Part shown: positions 1 to 11,230 of the stretch, in pieces
Layout of the letters: the number at the start of each line of letters is the position of its first letter
How positions within the stretch are numbered: position 1 is the first letter of the stretch
Origin: Humulus lupulus
Lineage: Eukaryota > Streptophyta > Magnoliopsida > Rosales > Cannabaceae
Assembly: GCF_963169125.1 (NCBI RefSeq)
Contig: NC_084796.1
Coordinates: forward strand, 214,089,948-214,153,947
Reading direction: 5' to 3'
DNA: 64,000 nt
Translations under genes and position numbers: made by a program
Notes under the pieces: generated by a model
The model's input: only the letters and a program-made list of their open reading frames with translations
The model's database searches: none
What the model was told of the DNA's origin: nothing

Positions 1-1179
1 TAGGTCAGACTAATCACAAATTAATCTTGAGATAAGATCTCAACTCCATAAGTGAAAACTTAAAAACTCATTTTTCTCTTTTGACTTATGAATTACCATT
101 AGTTTGGTCAAGATGCACTAGTCGTGCTCGAAAGCCTAGTTACATCTTCAGAGTGTAACCCATTATTTTTTTATTAATGACTTAACTCAAGAGTGTACCT
201 TAAGGTCAGTCAAACTTGAAATACATCACTAATTTTATTCTCTTATGAGAAGTCAACCTTGAGATAAAATAAACATATTTGGAAACCTTTCCTTAGGGAG
301 GCTGCAAACGGAGGCGACACGAGGCCTTTCCTATGCCTCTCGGTGTTCAACCAATAATGGAGACCGTGGGACTTATTTTCATAATTCCCTCTCCCCATCA
401 TTATTAAAAAAATGTGTTTTTTCTCAAAATCAATATTTTTCAATTTGTAAAACTAATTAAATAAATTTTACCAAATGATATTCTAATAAATATTAATCCA
501 ATTATGCAAAATAAATAATTGTGTCCTAGATTTTATTTTGCCTTTTTAAATAGAATATCATTTAATTTAATAAAAAAAATTTATTAAATAAGAAAATAAA
601 CAACTTTAAATTCTTTTTACCATCTTAACTAATTAAGACTAAATTAATTATATGAGTTATCAAATAAAAACATATAATCAATCCTAAGCATGTTTCTAAA
701 AATACATGCTTAATATGTATGGCATGATATCATGCATGATAAAGTATTAAACAATTTAATCATGTTCAAACAAATAAATAAATAGATACGGGTTGGGTGC
801 TTTGGGTATTTCTAGAAAATTACAACACTTGCAAAAACTAAACAAAAATAATTAAACTAACTAAGGTCTAATGAAGAGCAACTCATTTGATCTTGGACCT
901 TCTCTTTTAGTCTTTGGATCATTACCATTTTAATTATCCATTATGAATTAAATAACCTTTTAATTATTTTAAACAACTTTAAAATAATCAAACTTTGGGT
1001 TTTAATACCCAACAAGTTATTGAGGCCCAATTGGAATTTGGACTCGCCACAATTAACTCAAAAATTATAATTAAAACACTTTTAATTATATTGTGCTTAA
1101 AATGGCCCTAATGGGTGTGTCAATGGTGGGCGGCGGCCGAAGGCCATAGATGGCTGGCAAGGGTGAGGGATGCAGGTGC

Positions 1180-1315
1180 GCTGGGGCGCAAGGCCACAGG
1201 GTGCGCAGGCACGCTAGGTGCGGGGCCACGGGGTGCGCAGGCGCACTAGGCGTGGGGTCGCGGGATGCACAGGCGCCCTAGGCATAGGGCCATGGGGTGC
1301 GCAGGCTCGGGCCTC
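1180..1315. repeat. GC-rich minisatellite, about 32-bp period
   Basis: About four imperfect units share the core GGGTGCGCAGGCGC. Core copies begin near 1201, 1233, 1264 and 1297. The base composition contrasts sharply with the AT-rich flanks. It lies in the leader region of the element on the left edge. Confidence 0.6.
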
Positions 1316-1579
1316 GAGGTTCGAGCTCGAGGCTCGAGCCACACCAAATTTTTTTAAGAATTTAAAAATAAATTACAAAATTCCTATGCCCCAAATTGGC
1401 TTACAATTTTTGTATATCTAGAAAATTTAAGAACTTTTCCTAACCCAAAAACACCATGAAAATCAACCCTTAAGAACATAAATGATTCATACATAAACAT
1501 CCATCAATTCATGTATTAAACATAATATAAAAAATGCATATGATACCCACACAGTAATTAACATATGCAGGGATTAAAG

Positions 1580-1595
1580 ATGGCTCAGGTACCAA
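1580..1595 (-). other. Primer-binding site resembling the initiator tRNA-Met complement
   Basis: Read on the minus strand, the bases just inside the LTR are TTGGTACCTGAGCCAT. The canonical plant initiator-Met PBS begins TGGTATCAGAGCC, so this copy has two mismatches in the first 13 bases. Its position one base from the LTR end fits a 5' PBS and sets the element's orientation to minus. Confidence 0.5.
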
Positions 1596-1596
1596 T

Positions 1597-3669
1597 TGTT
1601 AGGAATAGTTCCTAGTGCGTAGCGGATAATACAATAATGGTAGTATTGTATCCAACAAAAAAATTTCATATAAACAAATTTATATGAGGATCCTTTAATA
1701 TGCAATATATTAATCAATATAATACGTATATGTGAAAATAATACGAAATGATTTACCTCTTGTAGCCTATCAAGAATCATTGAATCTTTTCGTATATATT
1801 TCGATCTTCCTATCCTCACTAGAGTACTCAAACCTAGATCTTCCAAGATGGTCTCTACACCTCAAGATGTGGATGGGCACATAGAGAACAAGAATCAATA
1901 TTTATGATTCAAAATTATTCTCATCGCATGAGACTCTTGATTATAGGCTAGAGAGAAATGTTTTTCTTTTGTATGAAAAAGATGATACTTTCTTCTTTGT
2001 ATAAAACTTGTTGTTTCTAATTTCTATCATAAAGAATATATAGACATTATTATCATAATAATAAAATTCATCATCTTTAATAATACAAATAATAATTATT
2101 ATTAAAGACAAAGTCTTACATTCCATTTTTTTTAAAAATGTTTAATTTATTAATTAAATTAAATAAAAAAACTAATAACGGGTCATCATCAATAGTGCTA
2201 CACGCATAGGGCATTCCAAGAAGCCCTATGTGTGTGGTACTCTCCCTGAAAAAATAGGATTTTATTTTTTCATGCATTTTAATTTTAATTAATTAATAAT
2301 TAGAAATTCGAATAAGGTATCATCATTTTAAGGAAAAGATAACAACTTAAATTTCAAGATTCAAAATTCAAAATTTGAATTTCCATTATCATCTTATTAT
2401 TAATTAAATAAATATAATAATCAAAACCAATTTTGACTATTCATATTTATCCTTTCACACATAAATAAAATAGTTGATTAAAATCAATTTCTTTTATTTC
2501 TACACAATTTCGAAAATTGCACAAATGCAATAATAAATTGTGCAATTTCAGTTATCACATAATTGCACATTTATCCCGAAGAATAAATATTCTCTCAAAT
2601 AGCTCATTCACAGTTTGACCCTTGTATCAACTCCTATTTGGATTAGTGTTGATAGAGCCGCCCTGGGTACCTATGGACCAATAATTCCAAGCTTCAATAA
2701 ATAAAAGATTATTAACCAAAACTCTTTGATTCAATAATCATATTTATTAATCTCATGATTATTCCACTAAAAATATGAGACTAGACTCTTGAGAATTAAA
2801 GACATATATTTACTGAGTACTTTATTGTAACCATAAAGTGTCCATTGATATAATAATTACATACAAATTAATCTTCTATTGATGATTCATAATTAAGTGA
2901 GAATAAAATTACTATTTTACCCTTTTAATTATATCTTGATTCCTAGTGTACCATTGACTTTACTTGTGAAGGTTAATTCATAATCTCATTATGAATTTGA
3001 CGTCAATAACCTTTTCAATTCTAAAAGCCAACCCAATAGGGAACCGCCATTCAATCTATAAGAAGGTATAGATTCCATATCTGTTAAGCTATGTCCCCAG
3101 CCATATACATCATTGAGTCCCCAAAACAATAGTTCTTAGCCTGATCATTCTAACAAACTGTAACGCATGAATAAAAGGATCAAATGACATATATAGGAAT
3201 TCATAGTAACTTTAGGATTAAGATCAATTTGTATATGATCATCAGTTGATGTGTTTTATAATACGACAAAACGGTATTTAAACAAGTATTATTAAATCAC
3301 ATCTGGTTCAGTTCTACATACTTTCAGCATGCAAAATACCTCCACTAAAGTGTCTTACTACACTAGTAACTCGAATCTAGGTCACATGTATTCATAATAC
3401 TAGTGGACCATACTAGTCGTAATTAATCTAAAGATTCCATAACTTTATTTTACTACGAACTATTTAAGTTCATTATCTCAATCTCGATCCTCTCATACCA
3501 ATATGAGATTGAGACCACATAGATGAACTTGGGAATTTTCTGATATTTACTTAATATTATTGACAATAATATAGTACATAAGCTACATATATACAATAAT
3601 TGAATTCATTCATTTATTTCATTAAAACCATTATCAACTACAATTGCTTTAAGGGCAAAATTCCCAACA
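1597..3669 (-). mobile_element. Putative long 5' LTR (copia/LARD-like)
   Basis: The segment starts TGTTAGGAATAG and ends ATTCCCAACA, so it has TG...CA ends and a short inverted terminal motif (GGAAT/ATTCC). It directly abuts the PBS-like site at 1580-1595. It is AT-rich, about 2.07 kb long and has no coding potential. The base run GTTAG after 3669 would be the right target-site copy, but the left copy is outside the window and cannot be compared. The partner LTR is not in view, so the boundaries come from motifs only. Confidence 0.45.
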
Positions 3670-4431
3670 GTTAGGCCTAATCAAGAGCGCATTATACGCT
3701 TGACCAACCCTATGGTCATTGGAAAATTAAAGCGCCAGATACGTTGGGCCAACTCTAAGGCTGGTTATACAAAGGATAGGGTAGTGGGCCCCAGGGTGAC
3801 TCTATAGTCCAATATCCTAGCGCAACGGGCCTTGGTATGACTTATTAGTCATTTATTTAGGGCAGCGACCCCAGGGTGACTCTATGGTCACGTATATAGG
3901 GCGACGGGCCCCAGTGTGACACTGTAGTCACTTATCTGAATAGAATGCATGCATGAGTAGGGTTATTAATGCTAGGCATGCTTATTATGATTATGTGATA
4001 TGTTATCAACTGCTTATGAGTATGTTTAAGTTTTCTTGATGAGTCTTCGCTCACGGGTGCTATGTGGTGCGAGTAAGGGGAAAGGGAAGTTGGACCAGCC
4101 ATAAGTTGGAGAGCTTCGGTGGTGATGTGTACATATGTGGCTGCTCGACCACCACGGCCGGGGTTTCTCAGAGGAACTAGGGTGAAACACTATTTTCCCG
4201 CTTAGGTGGGCTTGTTGTTCCTTTTGAACTATAATTAGCTTTTTAAACGTTATTTTGGGATCACATGTACGAACGTAAATATTTAATGAAATGGTTATTC
4301 CTTTTGATCAAAAAATTTAACCCTAAACCTTAAGCATGTTTAGTTACACATTTATGACCAAGAGACTCGTTTAAATAGTCTATTACTATTTAAAACATAC
4401 AGTGTAACGGTCTTGGCTATCCAGGGCTTTA
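3670..4431 (+). mobile_element. LTR remnant, probably a chromovirus (Tekay/Del-like)
   Basis: The text resembles plant Tekay/Del LTRs: a GATGAGTCTTCGCTCACGGG stretch near 4039, a GAAGTTGGACCAGCC stretch near 4086, and a closing segment CGGTCTTGGCTATCCAGGGC near 4410. Imperfect repeats of about 50-65 bp with GGGCCCCAG and GTGAC...GTCAC cores occur at 3785-3930. There is no coding region. It is probably truncated on the left by the neighbouring element. The family call is from recollection of the LTR style, not an alignment. Confidence 0.35.
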
Positions 4432-4964
4432 TAGTTTCCTTGCGGCTTTGCTACTTTAAATAATTCTGAGTTATTAAGTGTTCGTTCAATTTACATGAAA
4501 GTGTTTTTAAAGTCTGAATATTCAATTGCATGTCTAAAGGAAAAATTAAGAATAATCAAATTATAAATAAAATATTCTAAAGTCAATACATGCAATAAAA
4601 TTCAAAATACTAAAAGAAACAAACTAAGACATTGTTCAAACAACAATAAAGTTTCTTTTAATAATAACTAAAGAATTTTAAAATAAAAGGAATTTCTTTA
4701 AGGCTTTCTTGAACTAAGGCTTTCTCTCTCTTTGACCTCATGAACATCATCAGCAGCCTTCTTTGAATCGTAAGATTCAATCATCTACATAGAAGAATAA
4801 ACATTGTTAGTGGACCTCGGGTGTAAAATTTAGGATGACATATCTTTTTCCACTTAGTTATAAGAATGAATAAATCATATTTACCTTTCTTATTCTTCAT
4901 AATTTTAGCGATTATTTCACGCTTGGCCGATAGAATTTCATTCTCATAAAACCACTTATCATAT
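4432..4964. other. Unassigned stretch with exon-like minus-strand segments
   Basis: I recognise nothing firmly here. On the minus strand an open segment (about 4885-4987) ends in a plausible splice donor near 4884. A second open segment (about 4695-4783) follows a TAG acceptor near 4784. Their products are charged and match no family I recognise. They could be a captured gene fragment or part of a decayed element. Confidence 0.2.
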
Positions 4965-6765
4965 TGTTGACGGTCTGAACTCATCAACGAAGTTAAGTTA
5001 GAAAAATTAAAGTATAATGCTTATAAATGAAGAACTTCAAAAATCTAAACAGAAACTTAGAAAATAGTTGCAGAAGAAAAATGGAGGAAAGAACTTGTAT
5101 TTCTCTTTTGTGTCCAACTACAATGTTTTTTCCAACCCCTTTCCATGTGGAAGTGGGGTTCCTTTTGTAGAGGGCTCTAATGGCTCCTGATACATCGTAG
5201 TCCAGGGGACCAAATGGTACACAAGTACATTGTCAGGAGAGTGGTCTCAGGGGTAGTGGTGTTGGTTTCAGTACATGGTCAGATTCCGTGGAGATGTCTC
5301 CACTACTTATTTAGTATGAGTGTTAGAGGAGTGGCACCAGGAGTAGTGGTGCTGGTGGTGTCGACTCTGACATCTGGTTATAAACATACAGGCCATGTCC
5401 CCTCTCCTAGTACTCCCACTACTTGTCTGACATGGGCCTTGTGTCCATGCTTTAGCTCCCCTCAGTTTGTCAGGTTGCTCAGTATTTCTTCTGACTCTGC
5501 ATGAATTGCTATGAGGCTTCCCCAATTCGTTCTTAATGGTGTGTTAAAGAGGTCCTTGATCTTACCTCTTGTTAGGCCCACAGAAAGAGTGGTGCCCCAT
5601 TAGTAGCACTTATCTTAAGCGGAGAGATAAGGATCCTCCAACGAGGCCCACTGCGTACGCGACCCCTAGTGACACGGATGTGACGAGGCGAGGTGGGGGC
5701 ATCTCTCGTGAGGCTCATGGCGCGGCTGGTGCATGGGCGAGGTGAGGGTGAGACACTGGTCTCATAACGCCCACAGCGCGGCTGGTTCGTGGGGTGAGGC
5801 AAGGGCGAGACACGGGTCTCGTGAGGCCCATGGCGCGGCTAGTGTGCAGGGCAAGGAGAGGACGAGACAACCGTCTCACGAGGCCCATGGCGCGGCTGAT
5901 GCGCGGGGCGAGGTGAGGGCAAGACAACCGTCTCGCAAGGCCCATGGTGCGGCTGGTGCAATGGGCGAGGCGAAGGTGAGACCCTGGTCTCGCGAGGCCC
6001 ATGGCGCGGCTAGTGCGCAAGGCAAGGTGAGGGCGAGACAACCATCTCGCAAGGCCCATGGCGTGGTTCATGCGTTGGGTGAGGTGAGGGCGAGACAACT
6101 ATCTCGCGAGGCCCATGGCGCGGCTGGTGCGCGGGGCGAGGCGAGGGTGAGCACTGGTCTCGTGAGGCCCATGGCGCGGCTAGTGCGCGGGGCAAGGTGA
6201 GGGCGCGACAACCGTCTCGCGAGGCCCATGGCGCGGCTGATGCGCAGGGCGAGGTGAGGACGAGACAACCGTCTCACGAGGCCCATGGCGCGGCTAGTGC
6301 ATGGGGCGAGGCGAGGGCGAGACAACCGTCTCGCGAGGCCCATGGCGCGGCTGGTGCGCAGGGCGAGGCGAGGGCGAGACACTGTTCATGCGAGGCCCAT
6401 GGCACGGCTGATGCACGGGGCGAGGCGAGGCGACATGGCTTGCGAGACACTTGGGGCACGCGAGGCAGTTGTGCGACCTCAGGGGCGCACATGAGACCCT
6501 CATGCACCTGTGAGGCCACGTGGGCGCGAGGCGCCGTATGCACCTGTGAGGTGCGAGGTGCCTTGGCTGGTGCAAGGCGATGAGTCTCACGAGACGTCTA
6601 GGGCGCTCGTGGGTGCCCAAGGCGAAGTGATCATTTGGAGCAAGGTTGGTTTGGGCATCCTTTCAAGGGATAAAAGGGATTTCAGACATGGTTGCTTTGG
6701 ATCTCCCAGGGACCTTACACATGAGATGCGGGCCTTTTACCGGTGTAGAATTTTCAGCATCCACA
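4965..6765 (-). mobile_element. Element A 3' LTR (left boundary tentative)
   Basis: The right edge is well placed: GCATCCACA is followed by CTTGCCCCCCAGTC, which on the minus strand is a purine-rich primer (GACTGGGGGGCAAG). The left edge is inferred from a TGTTGACGGTC start that resembles the layout of element C's LTR start, so it could be several hundred bases off (TGTTAGGCCC at 5570 is an alternative). Most of the right half is a 57-bp tandem array. The partner LTR has been deleted. Confidence 0.45.
5705..6440. repeat. 57-bp GC-rich tandem array inside element A LTR
   Basis: About twelve imperfect copies share the core GAGGCCCATGGCGCGGCT. Core starts lie near 5711, 5822, 5881, 5938, 5994, 6052, 6109, 6166, 6223, 6280, 6336 and 6393. 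Because 57 is divisible by three, the array creates repetitive open frames on both strands. These are repeat artefacts, not genes. The location corresponds to the U3 part of the 3' LTR. Confidence 0.85.
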
Positions 6766-6984
6766 CTTGCCCCCCAGTCTAGGAGAGGGCCTTTAGGTGC
6801 TCTGGTAGACTCTTCGGTATGGTGTTTTGAAAGCATAGGCGGTGTCTATGATGATCCTTGTTATTGCTTGAGCTTGGGTGTGAGCCCATTATTGGCTTCA
6901 CGGATCCCAATGCAAGTGTTTAGCTTTATTTTTTTACCATAGATCAAGCACTAGACTTAATGGCTAAGATGAGATCATGATCCT

Positions 6985-6992
6985 TATAAATA
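6985..6992 (+). promoter_or_regulatory. TATA-like box for element A antisense ORF
   Basis: TATAAATA lies about 220 bp inside the LTR and about 520 bp ahead of the accessory ORF on the plus strand. Elements B (15732) and C (32543) have TATA-like boxes at equivalent places, which supports a real internal promoter. Confidence 0.4.
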
Positions 6993-7513
6993 GCCCTTCA
7001 TGTCTAGCCTATCCTTCACCCTTTATTTCTTTGGCTTAGTGGTTTTGGAAACATTACTCTTTTCAAGAGGTGAGTTCGATTCCTCACCACCTCAATTTTT
7101 ATTACTTATGTCATTTCATTTTTTTTATGCCCATAGTCATGTGGGTGCTTGGAGACTAAAACATCCTTTTCCTTTGTTTGTACAGACGCGTACTTTCGAC
7201 CATTTGCCTTTCTTTGACCGTGACGGTGCTTTTGGCCCTCGACCTCTTTTTGACCACGACAGTGCCCAATTCTACTTGCTTGAGGAATACTTTCTTTCTT
7301 CCTTATGTTTATTGGGTCCAAATTAGCACCACTTGGGATGGGGTACTTTGGCCTGAGCTCATCAGGAGTTAACCCAGTTCCATGCCCTCATTCATACCTC
7401 GTAGTTGGTTATTTAGAGTGCTTGTGCCTAGAGGTTTTGAGCCCATTCTTTTGTGTTTTTTAGCAATCCTCTCATTTATACGTGAACCCTTTTTGCTTTC
7501 GGGACGAGGTCTC

Positions 7514-9884
7514 ATGGCATGTAAAGGATCATTCGACGCTCCTCCGGGGGTCGAGTTTGTTGACTTGTCTTCAGACTCAGAGTCTCCCGAGGACAACCCT
7601 CACCAAGACTACGACACCTTAAGGCAGGCCTGTATTCGTCATCTTGAGCACATGGCTGAACTTAGGTGTAAAATCTGGGTGGTCGAGAGCGAAATAAACT
7701 CAGTTTTGAGGGGAGACAGAGTGCCTTTCCCTCTTGACCTTAACAGCCATGTAGTGACCCTTAGGGTGACCCTTTTAGATTTGCAGACGGAGTTGGAGTT
7801 TATGGAGGGAAATCTCCCGCCTGAGCCTCCTACCCCGTTTTTCCCTAATAACTGTCATGGGGCCGTCCCATCTTCTCCTCAACCCTTATTCTCGATCTAC
7901 CCTTGCTTAGCGCTTTCACACCCGGTGCCTCGGTGGAAGACCCTTGCTAGGAAGAAAAAATGGAAGGTAAAGTGCCCTGTTTCCCCCCTCACCTTTTTCT
8001 TTTGGTTTTGCAGATATGTCGAAGAGAGTGCGACAATAGTTGACTGTTGAGGATCAAGACACTGGCCCCCTGTTGGCATCCACCCTAGTGTCCCATGTGT
8101 CTAAAAATAAATTGTTGGAGATAATGGGGAACTACCATGTTGGCCCGAAATACAAATTATACGTTCCTTCGAACAAGTGTCAGGCCGATCGCCCAAATCT
8201 GGGTTACGTGGCCATGAGCGAGCATATTTTGAAAGCGGGTGGAACAATCCCATTACACCTGTTTTTCGTCATAGTTCTCAACTATTTTGACCTTGCTCCG
8301 CTGCAGTTGGCACCCAACAGCTGGCTGACCTTAAGTTGCCTTTTTATTGCATATATGGAGGGCTTCAAGCGTGCTCCCATGTCCCAAGAGGTGCACTTCA
8401 TGTACAACCTCACGCCCTCTCCTAAATCCAAAGGCTTTTATTTCCTACAAAAAGCCAATACTTCGGTCTCCTTGATAGAGGGTTCTGTATCCAACCCAGG
8501 GTCTTGGAAGCAGGACTTCTTCTTTGTGAAGGGTCCCCTCTCTGTTCGTGAGCACTTTCGTTCAACTCCTAGTAAGTACTTCAAGTTTTTTTTTTTGGAA
8601 CTTACTGTTTTGGAACATATGTTTGTGTCGGCAACTGTGTTGATTGTATAGAGTATTTCACCATCCCTGAAGTTATCGGGTTAAAGGCGGATGCAGTGGA
8701 TAAATTCCTCAAGGCCGATCCTGCCAAAAAAATGGTTGTACACCTCTTCACCGTGACCAAACTCAACTTTCACAATCTATCCCCAGTTTCGGAGCCCGAG
8801 TTGTTGTGGACTATTTCTGGAACAAAGAAGAAAAAGGTTGTTTTGGCTGAACATCGCTCAGACGGGGGTGAGGCTGAGCGTGTGCCAGAGGGGGTCTCCC
8901 CAGGACATGGGCAACCCAACCGACCATCTTTATCTCCCAGGGGTGCCTTCATTTAGCCCCTACAGACCATGACATGGCCTCCCACTCCCAGGATCAACAG
9001 GCCATGCCGAGGGGTTTCGTCTATCCTTATTCTGAGGACTTCGATGCTTTCCCTTAGGCTTCCATTGATCCTGGTTCATCGGGGGCTCTTTTTTCTGATC
9101 TTCCTGCACCCCCTCCTGGTCCATCGGGGGCTCATTTTTCTGATCTTCCTGCGCCCCCTCCTCCTTCGGCATGTGGGTCATCTGTCCCTACCTATCCAAG
9201 TGCCCTTGGCTTAGAAGGGGCGCCCTGGGTGGGCTGCATGGCGGCATCTTATGGGCGATGGTATGTCCAGGTCGCCACGGATCTTCCTGAGGCTGATTGG
9301 AGTGGTCTTGGGAATTTTTCCATGTCAGAGCTCAGGGAGACTCTTGCGTGTTCCGCCACATGGGTGAGTTTATGCATCTTACGTCGGCCTTATCCCTTTT
9401 CTCTCTTTTTTTTGTTTCTTATCATTGTTATTGTTATTTTTCTTGTGTAAACCTATACAGTGGCTCAGCGATTTGCCGACTCAGCTCAAGACCTCTCCAT
9501 GTCAAATGCTGAGAGGGACCATCTTATAGTCCAGGTCCAGGGGCTCGAGAGGGAACTTGCTGAAACCAAGCTTAAGCTAGAGAAGGCCCTGATGAAGGCC
9601 TCTTCCTCATCAAAAAAGAAGAAGAGGGCGATTTCCAAGGCCACGATGCTGCAAGAAAATGTGACTTGCTTAGAGACCGAACTTGAGGGTGCAAAGGCTA
9701 CCATCGCAGCATTGCAGGGAGGGTCGCTTCCTTAAAGGCAGACAAGGAGGATATTGAGTATAGATCCATAGAGCGCGCCCTCTACGGAGTATGGAGGCAG
9801 AATCCTAACTTCGATTTCTCCTCCTTTGATGAGCACGTCGTTGCCCAGGCGGCTGAGTGGAATGCCCATGGCAAGAGGCCTTGA
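7514..9884 (+). pseudogene. Element A antisense accessory ORF (broken)
   Basis: This is a plus-strand reading opposite to gag-pol. The first segment starts MACKGSFDAPPGVEF (7514) and is acidic. A second segment (about 8040-8590) carries the conserved core with PLHLFFVIVLNYFDLAPLQL and VHFMYNLTP. It is homologous to the cores at about 16640-17040 in B and 33600-33960 in C, and resembles the domain called Transposase_28 or putative gypsy type transposon. The last part (9460-9735) is a heptad-rich coiled coil, followed in another frame by WRQNPNFDFSSF and a stop at 9884. Frames change several times and possible introns are short, so the copy is decayed. The function of such ORFs is unknown. Confidence 0.6.
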
Positions 9885-10518
9885 GATTATCATTCTGCGA
9901 TTTTTGCCAGTTAGTCCAATGTGGATGTATGCTCATTTAAGCCCTATTTTTCTTGTAATTTCTCCGAGTCCTGTTATGTTATCAAAACTCTTTATATATA
10001 TATACATATGTGATCATTCATCTTTATTCCTTTGTGTTTGAGGTCCTTTTAAGCCCGCACAATGGGGTTCGATAGGTTCTCTTTTTTATTTATTAGGCTT
10101 AAGGCCCTTTGGAGCCCATGTGAAGGGGTTCAATAGGTCCCTCTTTGGTGCCTCTTGATTGTTCCTATAAGGATATATCAACCCCTTGGGTTCTAGTTAT
10201 CCTTTTATATATTTTTGCGTGCGCTTATTATTTCTTGCGAGAAGCGTCCTTCTCGTCATTATTCATAGTACTTTTTTTCAAGGGTCTCTTTTAGGACCCT
10301 TTTTGGCTAGACGGCTTGGTGGCCGCTCTAGGCTTATCGGAGGGTGCTTCCCCTGAGGCACCTCCTCTTGTGGAAGCATTTACTCTTATTTAGATGCTTT
10401 TCTTGTAGGACCTTTTGGCCTCCTTGATGTTCATAAGGGTAGCTAATCCTTGTGAACTCAAGCAATACCTTACAAGGTCTTCTTCTTGATTTATAAGGGG
10501 GTTTTATATATATATATA

Positions 10519-10958
10519 TAAGGGTCTCATTTAGGAACCTGAGATAAGGGGTCCTTTTAGGGTCCTCCTGATAAGGGGGTCCTTTTAGGATCCCTCTGAT
10601 ATAAGGGGTCCTTTTAGGGTCCTCTTGATAAGGGGGGCCTTTTAGGATCCTCCTGATGGGGGGTCCTTTTAGGGTCCTCCTTATAAGGGGGTCCTTTTAG
10701 GATCCTCCTGATAGGGGGTCCTTTTAGGATCCCTCTGATATAAGGGGTCCTTTTAGGATCCTGAGATAAGGGGTCCTTTTAGGGTCCTTCTGATAATGGG
10801 GGCCTTTTAGGATCCTCCTGATAGGGGGTCATTTTAGGATCCCTCTGATATAAGGGGTCCTTTTAGGATCCTTTTGATATCAGGGGTTCTTTTAGGATCC
10901 TTTTGATATAAGGGGTCTTTTAGGATCCTCCTGATATAAGGGTCCTTTTAGGATCCTC
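10519..10958. repeat. About 29-bp tandem array between accessory ORF and pol of element A
   Basis: About fifteen copies of GGGGTCCTTTTAGGATCC alternate with CTCCTGATA or CCTCTGATATAA spacers. Unit length varies from about 25 to 33 bp. The region from the ORF end (9884) to the array is non-coding and T-rich. Such 3' untranslated arrays are typical of Tat-lineage elements. Confidence 0.85.
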
Positions 10959-11230
10959 TTCTTTGCTATATATTTTGCCTCCTGTCCTACCCCCCCAAGT
11001 GCTTGGCGGAATTTATTCCAGCAGGCACTTTGGTGGATGCTATAGAGAAGAAAATAACATGTGAAGTTTTGAACAGTTTCATTCATAGCAGGCGATTTAG
11101 AATGACATATATGAAAGGGTTACATCTAATTGGGAGGTTACCTGGGTAGCCTCTTTGATTCCTATCTACTAAGTTAACATAACAAGGAACAAACTAAACA
11201 TAGGTCTTCTTTGCATCGGGTGCAGAAGTC

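Larger units (their letters stand above)
1..1596 (-). mobile_element. 5' internal region of a minus-strand LTR element, non-coding
   Basis: This AT-rich stretch lies immediately downstream, in minus-strand sense, of a putative 5' LTR and primer-binding site at 1580-1669. I see no gag or pol motif in any frame, only short unrelated frames. It therefore looks like the leader of a copia-like element or a coding-poor LARD-type derivative. The rest of the element, including the other LTR, lies left of the window. The assignment rests on the LTR/PBS geometry, not on protein homology. Confidence 0.4.

Noticed and set aside
3785..3930. Possible short satellite in the left remnant
   Set aside because: Only two or three imperfect 50-65 bp repeats are present; this is typical internal redundancy of LTRs, not an array.
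5733..6620. Long overlapping open frames on both strands with AREAHGAA or ARRGRD-type repeats
   Set aside because: They are translations of the 57-bp GC-rich tandem array; a repeat length divisible by three keeps all frames open.
7030..7105. tRNA-like stretch (TGGCTTAGTGG ... GTGAGTTCGATTCCTCACC)
   Set aside because: A- and B-box-like words are present, but the T-loop would have eight bases and I cannot form acceptor and anticodon arms. At most it is a decayed tRNA-derived fragment.
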